Both the position numbers and the translations under genes were made by a program. The notes beneath the pieces were generated by a model that was given only the letters and a program-made list of their open reading frames with translations, had not been told where the DNA came from and did not search any database. From Enterobacter sp. Bisph1 (GTDB lineage: Bacteria > Pseudomonadota > Gammaproteobacteria > Enterobacterales > Enterobacteriaceae): DNA of 64,000 nucleotides. Within the stretch, counting starts at the first letter, position 1; every line of letters begins with the position of its first letter. Location of the stretch: NCBI RefSeq assembly GCF_000814905.1, contig NZ_JXAG01000040.1, positions 45,997-109,996 of the forward strand, written 5' to 3'. Shown piece by piece: positions 8,082 to 16,877 of this stretch.

Positions 8082-9305
8082 ATGTTAACCGCTATGCTCG
8101 CCGCCTTCGCAGGCGGCATTATTCTGAACCTAATGCCCTGCGTGTTTCCCATTATCTCGCTGAAAGCGCTCGGGCTTTTGCGCCATAGCGAAAGCCCGGC
8201 GCAACGGCGTAAAGAGGGGCTCGGCTTTCTGCTGGGCACCGTCATCACCATGCTGGCGCTGGCGGGCGTGTTACTGGCGCTACGTGCGGGTGGAACCGCT
8301 GTCGGCTGGGGCTTTCAGCTGCAGTCGCCGTTGGTGATCGCCTTTCTTGCGCTGGTAATTCTTGGCGCGGCGCTAAATCTGCTTGGCGTATTTGAAGTGG
8401 GCCTGTCGGTGCAGCGCGCCGGCGAGTTGAATATTGAGCGCGGCGCGTTTTTGCGTGCAGCGCTGACGGGCGCACTGTCGATTATTGTCGCTACGCCCTG
8501 CGCGGCTCCCTTTATGGCAGGCGCAATCGGCTATGCGCTGGTTCAGCCCCCCACCGTTGCGCTGGCGATCTTCTTTACCCTGGCACTCGGTTTTGCCGCG
8601 CCCTTTACGCTGATCTCGCTGTTTCCGGCTCTTGGCAAAGTATTGCCGCGCCCCGGAGCCTGGATGAACACCCTAAAACGCGGTCTGGCGTTCCCGATGT
8701 TTGGCGCGTTCGGCTGGTTGGTATGGGTTCTGGCGCAACAGGCAGGAACCACCGCGCTGGCGGCAATCATTGCCGCAGCGGTGGTGGTCAGCTTCGCGGC
8801 CTGGCTGTATGGCATGGCGCAGCAGCGGCGTTTTGCCGGACGGAGCTTTAAAGCGCTTTTCGCCGTTACCGCCGCGCTGCTGCTGGCGGCGATTGTGCCG
8901 CTGCCGAAGGTAGTACAAAGCGGTGCACCGCTGGCGGCCAGTGAGCAGGTTGCCCAGCTAAAATGGTCGCCGCAAACCGTGGCGGAGAATCGTGGGCACG
9001 GCAAAGCGATTTTTGTTAACTTCACCGCTTCCTGGTGCATTACCTGCCAGGTAAATGACAAGACCTCGCTCTCCACGCAAACGGTGAAGGATGCGTTGGC
9101 AAAAACCGGCACGCTCTATATGGTGGCGGACTCGACAAAATTTAACGCCGATATTGATGATGCGTTAAACGAGCTGGGGCAAGGCAGTCTGCCGCTGTAT
9201 GTCGTCTATCCGGCGGATGGCGGCGCGCCGAAAATTCTGCCGCAGGTGCTAACACCATCAATTGTGGTTAACGCCCTGACGCAGGCCAGCGGTAAAAAAA
9301 CCTGA
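8082..9305 (+). CDS. DsbD-like membrane thiol reductase (beta-gamma type)
   Basis: The 407-residue protein starts directly with the CcdA/DsbD transmembrane core, whose two redox cysteines are seen in NLMPCVFP (near residue 20) and ATPCAAPF. About eight membrane segments follow. The C-terminal 110 residues form a thioredoxin-like domain with the active site ASWCITC. The N-terminal alpha domain of full DsbD is absent. The family carries electrons from cytosolic thioredoxin across the membrane. Here the likely acceptor is the peroxiredoxin encoded 38 bases upstream, with which it should form one operon. Confidence 0.85.
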   Translation: MLTAMLAAFAGGIILNLMPCVFPIISLKALGLLRHSESPAQRRKEGLGFLLGTVITMLALAGVLLALRAGGTAVGWGFQLQSPLVIAFLALVILGAALNLLGVFEVGLSVQRAGELNIERGAFLRAALTGALSIIVATPCAAPFMAGAIGYALVQPPTVALAIFFTLALGFAAPFTLISLFPALGKVLPRPGAWMNTLKRGLAFPMFGAFGWLVWVLAQQAGTTALAAIIAAAVVVSFAAWLYGMAQQRRFAGRSFKALFAVTAALLLAAIVPLPKVVQSGAPLAASEQVAQLKWSPQTVAENRGHGKAIFVNFTASWCITCQVNDKTSLSTQTVKDALAKTGTLYMVADSTKFNADIDDALNELGQGSLPLYVVYPADGGAPKILPQVLTPSIVVNALTQASGKKT

Positions 9306-9313
9306 AGGCGGAT

Positions 9314-9868
9314 ATGGAAAAAAGCGAGGCAGCACGCGACGAATGGCCGCAGTTGATGACGCTGGCGCAGGCCGGTGACAGCAAGGCCTATACGCGGCTG
9401 CTGAAAGCGCTGGTGCCGGTCATCCGCACCCTTGCGCGCAAACATATTGCCGATGAAGTGCTGGTGGAAGATGTGGTTCAGGATGTGCTGCTTACGGTGC
9501 ATCGCGTGCGCCACACTTACGATCGCAACGCGCCTTTCCTGCCGTGGCTGATGGCGATTGCCAACGCCCGCGCGATCGATGCCCTGCGCAAGCGGGGTCG
9601 CCATCTGCAACGCGAGGTACAAATCGAACCGGAGGATCTCTGGCTTGCCGGTACGCCGCAGCCGTCCACCTCCGATGATGAGCTGGCGTTGCTGCTCAAC
9701 CAGCTTCCTGCACGCCAGCGGGAAGTGGTGGAGCATGTCCATTTGCGGGAAATGACGCTGGCGGAAACCGCGACGCAGCACAATTTAACGGTCTCCGCCG
9801 TGAAATCCCTGCTGCATCGCGCCCTGAATAATCTTCGTCGGTTAGGAGCACATCATGGCCGATCATGA
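9314..9868 (+). CDS. ECF-type RNA polymerase sigma factor
   Basis: The 184-residue protein has only sigma regions 2 and 4. Region 2 is seen in VEDVVQDVLLTVHRVRHTY and FLPWLMAIANARAIDALRKR, and region 4 in LPARQREVVEHVHLREMTLA and VSAVKSLLHRALNNLRRL. This is the extracytoplasmic-function type. It begins eight bases after the DsbD-like gene and overlaps the anti-sigma gene by 14 bases, so it is co-transcribed with both. From memory, sigma factors paired with NrsF proteins (for example SigF of Caulobacter) respond to oxidants or heavy metals and often switch on their own operon. Confidence 0.88.
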   Translation: MEKSEAARDEWPQLMTLAQAGDSKAYTRLLKALVPVIRTLARKHIADEVLVEDVVQDVLLTVHRVRHTYDRNAPFLPWLMAIANARAIDALRKRGRHLQREVQIEPEDLWLAGTPQPSTSDDELALLLNQLPARQREVVEHVHLREMTLAETATQHNLTVSAVKSLLHRALNNLRRLGAHHGRS

Positions 9869-10499
9869 GCAGTTAATAGAAAAATTAAGCCGGTCTGCCG
9901 CACCGGTAAAACGCCCCCTTAAACCGGGCTGGCGGACGCTGAGTTGGATCGCAGTCGCACTACCCTGCGGTATCGCGGCCGGTTTGCTGCTTAGCAGAAC
10001 GCTGACGGACTGGTCGCAACCGGGCGCCGGTTGGGCGCTGGCTCAGTTATTGCTCACTTTTATTGCCGGGATGCTGGCGGTGCGTAACGCGTTTTTAATG
10101 AGTATTGCCGGGCGCGCGCCCCTCGGTTGGCCGTGGTTTGTGCCGCTGGCGGCGGTCTGGCTGGTCAGCATTGTCAGTAATCTGCACCGCGCGGTGGCGC
10201 TGCATGCGTCAGTGGAAGGGCCAAACTGTTACCTGTTTATGGTTACCGTTAGCGTGCCGATGGTGGCGATAGTGATTGCTTACCTGCGCCGCACCCGCAC
10301 GCTGTTCCCGGTGCGCAGCCTCGCGACGGCGGGTTCGGGCGTCGCCTGTATGGCGCTTACGCTGCTCTCCCTTTGCCACCCGACCCATATCAGCATGATG
10401 GATTTGCTGATGCATATCGCGGCGTTCAGCACCATTGTGCTGGCAACGATAGCGCTCGGGTATAAGTGGGTGGCGATCCCGCCCATGCGCAGTCGTTAA
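9855..10499 (+). CDS. NrsF-type anti-sigma factor (DUF1109)
   Basis: The 214-residue protein is predicted to have six membrane segments after a short cytosolic N-terminus (MADHEQLIEKLSRSAAPVKR). It overlaps the sigma gene. This layout and the charged N-terminus match the DUF1109/NrsF family, membrane anti-sigma factors that hold their ECF sigma at the membrane. Cysteines in EGPNCYLF and LLSLCHPT fall in or near predicted loops; in Caulobacter NrsF two cysteines act in sensing, so these are the candidates. The hairpin at 10483-10509 overlaps the stop codon. Confidence 0.8.
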   Translation: MADHEQLIEKLSRSAAPVKRPLKPGWRTLSWIAVALPCGIAAGLLLSRTLTDWSQPGAGWALAQLLLTFIAGMLAVRNAFLMSIAGRAPLGWPWFVPLAAVWLVSIVSNLHRAVALHASVEGPNCYLFMVTVSVPMVAIVIAYLRRTRTLFPVRSLATAGSGVACMALTLLSLCHPTHISMMDLLMHIAAFSTIVLATIALGYKWVAIPPMRSR

Positions 10500-10509
10500 C
10501 TGCGCATGG
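10483..10509. terminator. Hairpin between convergent genes
   Basis: CCATGCGCAG and CTGCGCATGG form a perfect ten-base stem with a seven-base loop that includes the nrsF-like stop codon. A run of seven T follows 13 bases further right, and the convergent ATPase gene ends at 10518. It probably insulates the two operons. Confidence 0.6.
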
Positions 10510-10517
10510 CGTAGCTG

Positions 10518-11591
10518 TTAGCTTTTTTTCGGGAAGATCCACAGCTGCTCGGCGGGTAGCACCACGCGATAGTTCTGCTGGCTGCGCTGCTGGGTGCCGT
10601 AGACGCGGATAACGTAATCATCGCCGGAGGTGCGGAACAGGTACTCCCAGCGATCCCCCAGATACATGGTGGTCAGCATCGGCAGTTCCAGCGAGTTATC
10701 CTGCGGCGAGTCAGAAAGCCGCAGGCTTTCCACGCGGATCACCGCTGTCGCCTCCTGGCCCACAACGACGCCCGGTCCGGCAACGCCCCACAGTGCCCAG
10801 CTAGCCCCTTCGATGCGCGCTCTGCCGTTGACGATTTCGATCACTTTGCCATGCAGCCGGTTGTTGCTGCCCATAAACTCGGCGGTAAACAGCGTCGACG
10901 GCGTCGCGTACATCTCCTGCGGCGTGCCCTGCTGTTCAATCACCCCATTGTTGAGTAACAAAATGCGGTCGGAAATCGCCATCGCTTCATTCTGATCGTG
11001 GGTGACCATCAGCGCCGACAGGCCGAGCTTGACGATCAATTCCCGCAGAAAAACCCGCGCCTCTTCCCGCAGCTTCGCATCGAGGTTCGATAAGGGTTCA
11101 TCGAGCAGAATCACCGGTGGGTTGTAAACCAGCGCCCGACCAATCGCCACGCGCTGCTGCTGTCCGCCGGAAAGCTGGTGCGGATGACGTTTACCCAGCG
11201 TGCCGAGACCAAGCTGGTCCAGCACGCTTTGTACGCGGGAGGCGATCTCCGCCGACCCAACTTTGCGCAGCTTGAGGGGGTAAGCGACATTCTCGAACAC
11301 GGTTTTATGCGGCCACAGGGCGTAAGACTGAAACACCAGCCCGAGGTTGCGCTCCTCTGCGGGTACTTCGCTGCGCGGCGTGCCGTCGTAAACCACGTTT
11401 TTGCCAATGGTGATGCGCCCTTGGGTTGGTTTTTCCAGCCCGGCGACAGCGCGAAGCAAGGTAGTTTTGCCGCTGCCGGAAGGACCTAAAAGCGAGACCA
11501 CTTCGCCGCGTTTTAGCTCCATGGAGACGCCTTTTAACACCGGGTTGTCACCGTAGGTGAGATGCAGATTTTCGACCGCCAGCTCAATCAT
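10518..11591 (-). CDS. ABC importer ATPase, Fbp/Afu/Pot type
   Basis: The 357-residue protein has Walker A GPSGSGKTT, signature LSGGQQQRV, Walker B VILLDEPLSNLD and the switch His in MVTHDQ. A C-terminal TOBE-like domain (about residues 240-357) is typical of importers for iron(III), polyamines, sugar phosphates or 2-aminoethylphosphonate. Its start overlaps the end of the permease gene by eight bases. The family cannot fix the substrate by sequence alone. The Phn-type genes across the divergent region and the HAD phosphatase beyond argue for a phosphorylated substrate rather than iron; that is inference. Confidence 0.85.
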   Translation of the reverse strand: MIELAVENLHLTYGDNPVLKGVSMELKRGEVVSLLGPSGSGKTTLLRAVAGLEKPTQGRITIGKNVVYDGTPRSEVPAEERNLGLVFQSYALWPHKTVFENVAYPLKLRKVGSAEIASRVQSVLDQLGLGTLGKRHPHQLSGGQQQRVAIGRALVYNPPVILLDEPLSNLDAKLREEARVFLRELIVKLGLSALMVTHDQNEAMAISDRILLLNNGVIEQQGTPQEMYATPSTLFTAEFMGSNNRLHGKVIEIVNGRARIEGASWALWGVAGPGVVVGQEATAVIRVESLRLSDSPQDNSLELPMLTTMYLGDRWEYLFRTSGDDYVIRVYGTQQRSQQNYRVVLPAEQLWIFPKKS

Positions 11592-13353
11592 GTAATTTCA
11601 CTCCAAAACGCAGGGCCACGCCAAGACCGATGACCACCAGCAGAATATTGATAAACGACAGCGCGGCGACGATATCGATCGCCCCGGCCGCCCACAGCGA
11701 GACCAGCATCGAACCGATAGTTTCCGTACCGGGAGAAAGCAAATAGACGCCGGTGGAGTATTCACGCTCAAAAATCAGAAACATCAGCAGCCAGGCACCA
11801 ATCAGGCCATAGCGCGACAGCGGCACCGTTACGTGACGGGTGACTTGCCCGCCGGTTGCGCCTGTGCTGCGCGCCGCTTCCTCCAGTTCCGGTCCCACCT
11901 GCAACAGGGTGGAAGAGATCAGCCGCAGGCCGTACGCCATCCACACCACGGTGTAGGCCAGCCAGACGCTGAAGATGGTATTACGCAGGGAACGCAGCCA
12001 GACAATCAGGTTCTCCCGCAGCCATTCGGCGACGGGCAAACCGGACAGCCAGCCGTTTTTCAGGGACTGGTCGAGCCACATCGGTAAAAAGAGGAATACC
12101 CATAAAAAGGCCAGCCCCGCCAGCAGACCCGGCACGGCGCGCGGTACCAGCACGCTGTAATCGAGAAACCGCGTCACATTGTCCTGCTTACGGTGCATGG
12201 CAATTCCAACAAACAAATAGCACACCACCGCCAGCGCGCCGCCAAATACACCAATCGCCATCGAGTTGACTATCGCGCGCAGGAGATTCGGCTGCTGCCA
12301 GATATTACGGAAGGTATTCAGTGAGACTTCATCCCACAGCGAAACGCCCACGCCCCAGTTAGAGATAAAGGCGCGCAAAACCACGCCGATCAGCGGTACG
12401 CCGATGGTTACCGTCAACCACGCCACTACAACGGCACCGGCCACCCAGCGCCATTTACCCAGTGGCAGCGCGCGCGCCTGCGAAGCTTTGCCTTTCATGG
12501 TGACGAAGCGGTTGGCGGTGCGCATCAGGCGGCGCTGCAACATCACCAGCGGAATGGTGATACAGATCAGCACCACGGCGACGGCGGCCATCAGATGATA
12601 AGAAGGGGTGCCCAGTTTGTTGGTGAGTTTATACAGGTAGGTGGCGAGCACCATATTGCCTTCCGGATCGCCGAGCACCAGCATCAGACCAAAAACCTCC
12701 AGCCCCAGGAAGAAGAGCAGCACGCAGGCGTATAAAATGGACGGACGCACCATCGGCAGACTCACGGCGGTCATCACCTGTAGCGGCGTTGCGCCCACTG
12801 TGCGCGCGGCTTCTTCCACGTCCGATCCGACGCTGCGCAGGGCCGAAGAGATATAGAGATAGGCATGGGGAACGTGGGTCAGCCCGGCGATCACCACGAT
12901 GCTGAACATCGAGTAAATATTCCACGGCACAAAACCGATAAGCTCCTGCGCCCAGCGCGAGAAGAAGCCCACCGGCCCGGCAGAGACCACATAGCCGAAT
13001 GCGAGCACCATCGGCGAGACAAAAATCGGCACGAGGATCAGCGGCTCGATAAAGCGGCGTCCGGGTAAATCCGTGCGCACCATTAAAAACGCCAGAATCC
13101 CGCCCAGCGGAATGGCAATCACCACCAGGCCGAAGGCGAGAATAAAGCCGGACTTCAACGCCAGATAAAAATCGGGATCGGTAAAAATAAATTCAAATGC
13201 TTCGAGACTCAGCTCTTTAGAACGAACAAAAAAGGGCGCCGAGAGAAAGCTCTGCACCACAATAAATAACAGCGGAATATAGATAACCAGCGCGGTAATT
13301 AACACAATGACGCCGCGCGGCAACCCTTGCCATTTTCTGCGCACACTATTCAT
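11584..13353 (-). CDS. ABC importer permease, two-domain Fbp/Afu type
   Basis: The 589-residue inner-membrane protein carries two copies of the binding-protein-dependent permease domain, with EAA loops visible as EEAARTVGATPLQVMTAVSL in the first half and EEAARSTGATGGQVTRHVTV in the second. About twelve membrane segments are expected. Such fused permeases serve iron(III) importers (FbpB, SfuB) and the AfuB sugar-phosphate importer. It is the middle gene of a minus-strand operon: binding protein, permease, ATPase. Confidence 0.85.
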   Translation of the reverse strand: MNSVRRKWQGLPRGVIVLITALVIYIPLLFIVVQSFLSAPFFVRSKELSLEAFEFIFTDPDFYLALKSGFILAFGLVVIAIPLGGILAFLMVRTDLPGRRFIEPLILVPIFVSPMVLAFGYVVSAGPVGFFSRWAQELIGFVPWNIYSMFSIVVIAGLTHVPHAYLYISSALRSVGSDVEEAARTVGATPLQVMTAVSLPMVRPSILYACVLLFFLGLEVFGLMLVLGDPEGNMVLATYLYKLTNKLGTPSYHLMAAVAVVLICITIPLVMLQRRLMRTANRFVTMKGKASQARALPLGKWRWVAGAVVVAWLTVTIGVPLIGVVLRAFISNWGVGVSLWDEVSLNTFRNIWQQPNLLRAIVNSMAIGVFGGALAVVCYLFVGIAMHRKQDNVTRFLDYSVLVPRAVPGLLAGLAFLWVFLFLPMWLDQSLKNGWLSGLPVAEWLRENLIVWLRSLRNTIFSVWLAYTVVWMAYGLRLISSTLLQVGPELEEAARSTGATGGQVTRHVTVPLSRYGLIGAWLLMFLIFEREYSTGVYLLSPGTETIGSMLVSLWAAGAIDIVAALSFINILLVVIGLGVALRFGVKLHD

Positions 13354-13436
13354 ACATCATCCCTTCGGTCAGGAAACTGCAAACCTGCCTGCTGCAAAAA
13401 GGTTGTGCGCCGTTACGCGCACAACCGGTTCGGGCA

Positions 13437-14525
13437 TTATTTCGCGGCGGCAGTGCGCCACTGTTTTATAAATTCCAGACGTTTTTTCGGCTCAAGATAT
13501 TCCAGCAACGACTCGTCCACCGCGATCGGCTTCAGGGCGTCGCCAAGCTGTTTGGTCAGGCCGTCGATATCGTTTTTGCCTTCAATATCGTTACGCAGGG
13601 AGGGAATATCCGCCTGGTTGGCAAGAATGGACTGCCCTTTTTCCGATAACACATAGTCAAACCACAGTTTTGCGGCGTTGCTGTGTTCCGCTTCAGCACT
13701 GATAAAGGAGACGCGCGACAGCACCAGCACATAATCTTTCGGGTAGGCCACGCCCAGTGAATTGTCCCCTTTCGCCCGCGCTTCGGCGTAGGAGCCGAGG
13801 ATATTGTAACCAATCAGGTTTTCACCGGAGGAGACGCGTTCCATCATCGTGCCGGTGGAAGATTGCACCGTTAACCCGCCTTTGGCGACATCGGCCAAAT
13901 GGGTGAAGTAGTCCTTGTCATGTTTGCTGTCTTCTACCGCCAGCATAAAGCCGAGGCCCGATTTTTCGATATCGTAAGTGGTGACTTTGTTTTTGAATTT
14001 ATCGGGCTGGCCGGCAACCAATTTGCCCAGCGCGGTATGGGAATCCGGGACTTCACCCGCCGGGATCAGGCGCTTGTTATAGATGATAATCACCGGTTCA
14101 TAAGTGGTGCCGTAAGCTTTTTTCTGCCACACCGCCCACTTGGGTAATTTATCCAGCTCCGGCGAGGCGTACTCTTCGGCGTAATCCGTTGCCAGTTTCA
14201 GCGCGGTGTCCATTGATGAACTCCAGACCACATCGCCGCTGCCGCCGCCGGAGGCCTGTTCGCTAAGATAACGGTTATACAGTTCGGTACTGTTCATATC
14301 GTTATATTCGACTTTGATGCCCGGATATTGCGCCTCAAACCCTTTGATCAGCGGCCCGGCGGCTTTGGTGTCGGTGGTGGAATAAATCACCACTTTGCCC
14401 TCTTTGGTCGCAGCGTCGACGATTTTCTGGTAATCCGCCGGATATCCCTGCGGCACGGCGGCCAGCGCGGCGCCGGAAAAGAGCGTCGCCAGCGTCACCG
14501 CCAGAACCTTTAATTTCTTATCCAT
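13437..14525 (-). CDS. Periplasmic binding protein, AfuA/FbpA-like
   Basis: I take the ATG at 14525, behind AAGGGG, rather than an in-frame TTG six bases earlier. A Sec signal (MDKKLKVLAVTLATLFSGAA) leads into a 340-residue type II solute-binding protein starting VPQGYPADYQKIVDAATKEG. The segment VVIYSTTDTKAAGPLIKGFE is characteristic of the FbpA/AfuA group. That group includes iron(III) binders and sugar-phosphate binders, and I cannot tell the ligand. It lies 83 bases before the permease gene and heads the operon. Confidence 0.82.
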   Translation of the reverse strand: MDKKLKVLAVTLATLFSGAALAAVPQGYPADYQKIVDAATKEGKVVIYSTTDTKAAGPLIKGFEAQYPGIKVEYNDMNSTELYNRYLSEQASGGGSGDVVWSSSMDTALKLATDYAEEYASPELDKLPKWAVWQKKAYGTTYEPVIIIYNKRLIPAGEVPDSHTALGKLVAGQPDKFKNKVTTYDIEKSGLGFMLAVEDSKHDKDYFTHLADVAKGGLTVQSSTGTMMERVSSGENLIGYNILGSYAEARAKGDNSLGVAYPKDYVLVLSRVSFISAEAEHSNAAKLWFDYVLSEKGQSILANQADIPSLRNDIEGKNDIDGLTKQLGDALKPIAVDESLLEYLEPKKRLEFIKQWRTAAAK

Positions 14526-14621
14526 GCACAAACCCCTTTGTTATCATTTTTCAACACAAATTTAACATATAGCCTGCGAAACGGCCGGTGTAACGCGGGC
14601 GCAGGCTTTTTTCCAGTTTTT

Positions 14622-14639
14622 GTGACGCTGGTGTGATTT
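14622..14639 (-). promoter_or_regulatory. Weak candidate Pho box for the Afu-like operon
   Basis: On the minus strand two TCAC elements stand 11 bases apart (AAATCACACCAGCGTCAC), the period of PhoB half-sites, but the match to CTGTCAT is poor and the site is about 97 bases from the start codon. This is only a hint of shared phosphate control. Confidence 0.25.
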
Positions 14640-14909
14640 AAAAAAGGGGGTTGCACCTTAACGGGGAACAAAAGCTTAATTATTTATAAATCAGCTAAAT
14701 AGATGAAAATTTTATTTCACGGGCAAGAAGATTAAATTATTCACAGCGAGGAAGGCGTATTAAAAAGAATTACCCCGGATAAACGCGTTTTTATTTGTTA
14801 TGCAGCAAGCAAGGTAATTAACGCTATTCATTACCAGGCATCAGCGTAAAGCGCCCGCAAATAGAATTTACCGCCGCCAAAACTCGACGTTCACTATTTG
14901 TTCGCTTTT

Positions 14910-14943
14910 TCGTCATAAAACAGTCATCACCTTTGCCCTTAAT
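14910..14943 (+). promoter_or_regulatory. Pho box and -10 for the phn-like operon
   Basis: The 18 bases TCGTCATAAAACAGTCAT (14910-14927) match the PhoB box, two CTGTCAT-like half-sites with an A-rich spacer and an 11-base period. CTTAAT at 14938-14943 lies at the right distance for a -10 element. The ATG follows 33 bases later. The operon is therefore likely induced by phosphate starvation. Confidence 0.7.
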
Positions 14944-14976
14944 GGTCGCCAGCTTAATGATAAATGCGGAAGAGTT

Positions 14977-15819
14977 ATGAACAGCGCGCTGGCAAAAATC
15001 TCTGAAGATCACTATTCAACGTTGCCGCCATTAAACACGGTGCCAAAGCAAAAGGTATTGAGCGTAAAGAACTTACGCAAAGCCTATAACGCGCATCAGA
15101 CGGTGCTGCAGGATATCAGTTTTGACCTGCACAGCGGTGAAATGGTCGGCGTGATTGGACGCTCCGGCGCGGGGAAATCCACCCTGCTGCATGTGTTGAA
15201 CGGCACTCATAGCGTCACCTCCGGGGAGATTTTGAGTTTCCCGGAAGTGGGTATGCCGCGCAATGTCGCCCATCTTAAAGGGCGCGCGCTGAATCAGTGG
15301 CGCAGCCAGTGCGGGATGATTTTCCAGGATTTTTGTCTGGTACCGCGCCTTGATGTGTTGACCAATGTGCTGCTTGGCCGCTTAAGCCAGACCTCAACGC
15401 TGAAGTCGCTGTTTAAACTCTTTACCGATGAAGACCGGGCGAAAGCCATCGCGCTGCTGGAGTGGCTCAATATGCTGCCTCACGCGTTGCAGCGCGCGGA
15501 AACCCTCTCTGGTGGGCAGATGCAGCGTGTCGCTATTTGCCGGGCGCTGATCCAGAACCCCTCTATTTTACTGGCGGACGAACCTGTCGCTTCGCTGGAT
15601 CCGAAAAATACCCAGCGCATCATGAATGTGCTGCGCGAAGTCAGTGCGCAGGGCATCAGCGTGATGGTCAATCTGCACTCGGTGGAGCTGGTGCAGGAGT
15701 ATTGCACGCGCGTTATCGGCGTATCCCAGGGACGGCTTATTTTTGACGATCATCCGTCGCAGTTAACGCCGGACGTGCTGCACGCGTTGTACGGCGATGA
15801 GATCGCTCAATTGCATTAA
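14977..15819 (+). CDS. phnC: Phosphonate/phosphite-type ABC importer ATPase
   Basis: The 280-residue protein has Walker [10 protein letters not shown], signature LSGGQMQRV, Walker [13 protein letters not shown] and the switch His in VNLHSVE, where PhnC proteins also have NLH. Overall it follows PhnC, with about 35 extra N-terminal residues. It is the first gene behind the Pho box, followed by a PhnD-like binding protein and two PhnE-like permeases. No C-P lyase genes (phnG-M) are present, so the system supplies uptake only. Phosphonates, phosphite or phosphate esters are all possible substrates. Confidence 0.82.
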   Translation: MNSALAKISEDHYSTLPPLNTVPKQKVLSVKNLRKAYNAHQTVLQDISFDLHSGEMVGVIGRSGAGKSTLLHVLNGTHSVTSGEILSFPEVGMPRNVAHLKGRALNQWRSQCGMIFQDFCLVPRLDVLTNVLLGRLSQTSTLKSLFKLFTDEDRAKAIALLEWLNMLPHALQRAETLSGGQMQRVAICRALIQNPSILLADEPVASLDPKNTQRIMNVLREVSAQGISVMVNLHSVELVQEYCTRVIGVSQGRLIFDDHPSQLTPDVLHALYGDEIAQLH

Positions 15820-15848
15820 TGATTCCTTCCAATGAGACGACACAGGCA

Positions 15849-16796
15849 ATGACAATGAAAAAAACTATTTCGGGCGCATTACGTTTATCGGCATTGATGG
15901 CAGGTCTGCTGCTGGCATGGCAGGCAACGGCTGCAGAACAGCCGAAGGAATTGAACCTCGGCATTATGGGCGGGCAGAACGCCACGCAACAGATTGGCGA
16001 TAACCAGTGCGTTAAAGATTTCCTCGATAAAGAGCTGAATGTCGACACCAAACTGCGCAACTCGTCCGACTATTCCGGCGTTATCCAGGGCCTGATCGGC
16101 GGCAAAGTGGATGTGGTTTTAAGCATGTCCCCCTCCTCTTATGCCTCCGTCTATATCAATAACCCGAAAGCGGTGGATATTGTCGGGATTGGGGTCGATG
16201 ACAAAGACCAGTCGCGCGGTTATCACTCGGTGGTGATTGTCAAAGCCGACAGCCCGTATAAAAAGCTGGAAGATCTGAAAGGTAAAGCGTTTGGCTTCGC
16301 CGATCCGGATTCCACTTCCGGCTACCTGATCCCGAACTACTCCTTTAAACAGAAGTTCGGCGGCAATGCGGATAATAAATTCAATAACTACTTCTCCAGC
16401 GTCACCTTCTCCGGCGGCCACGAGCAGGACATTCTCGGCGTGCTGAACGGTCAGTTCGCCGGCGCGGTCACCTGGACCTCAATGGTCGGCGATTACGATT
16501 CCGGCTACAGCGTCGGTGCGTTTAACCGCCTGATCCGTATGGATCACCCTGACCTGATGAAAAAAATCCGCATTATCTGGGAATCGCCGCTGATCCCGAA
16601 TGGCCCGATCCTCGTCAGCAACAATCTGCCGGCGGATTTCAAAGCGAAAGTGGTGAGCGCGGTGAAAAAACTTGATACCGATAATCATGCCTGCTTCGTC
16701 AAAGCGATGGGCGGCACCCAGCATATCGGCCCGGGCAGCGTCGACGATTTTAAACAGATTATTGAGATGAAGCGCGAGCTGGTTAACGCCCGTTAA
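15849..16796 (+). CDS. phnD: Phosphonate-type periplasmic binding protein
   Basis: Translation probably starts at ATG 15849 or 15855; an ATG at 15819 overlapping the phnC stop would add a polar extension before the signal. The signal (MKKTISGALRLSALMAGLLL, cleaved after a TAA-like region) is followed by KELNLGIMGGQNATQQIGDN and the GKAFGFADPDSTSGYL segment typical of PhnD-like proteins, where Ser/Thr residues hold the phosphonate group. The mature protein is about 290 residues. Binding specificity cannot be read from the sequence. Confidence 0.8.
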   Translation: MTMKKTISGALRLSALMAGLLLAWQATAAEQPKELNLGIMGGQNATQQIGDNQCVKDFLDKELNVDTKLRNSSDYSGVIQGLIGGKVDVVLSMSPSSYASVYINNPKAVDIVGIGVDDKDQSRGYHSVVIVKADSPYKKLEDLKGKAFGFADPDSTSGYLIPNYSFKQKFGGNADNKFNNYFSSVTFSGGHEQDILGVLNGQFAGAVTWTSMVGDYDSGYSVGAFNRLIRMDHPDLMKKIRIIWESPLIPNGPILVSNNLPADFKAKVVSAVKKLDTDNHACFVKAMGGTQHIGPGSVDDFKQIIEMKRELVNAR

Positions 16797-16819
16797 TCCG
16801 TTATTGCCGCCTTTCACCG

Positions 16820-16847
16820 GCCCCTGCGTAAAAACAGGGGCTTTTAT
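16820..16847 (+). terminator. Intrinsic terminator inside the phn-like operon
   Basis: GCCCCTG (16820-16826) pairs with CAGGGGC (16835-16841) and is followed by TTTTATT. It lies between the binding protein and the first permease, so it should reduce read-through and give more binding protein than permease, as in many importers. Confidence 0.65.
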
Positions 16848-16877
16848 TCGAATGTCATCGAGGATTTAGCGCAACGC

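Larger units (their letters stand above)
14526..14976. other. Divergent regulatory region between two importers
   Basis: The 450 bases hold no credible gene. They separate the Afu-like operon (minus) from the Phn-like operon (plus) and contain a good Pho box on the right side and a weaker candidate on the left, listed separately. Confidence 0.6.
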
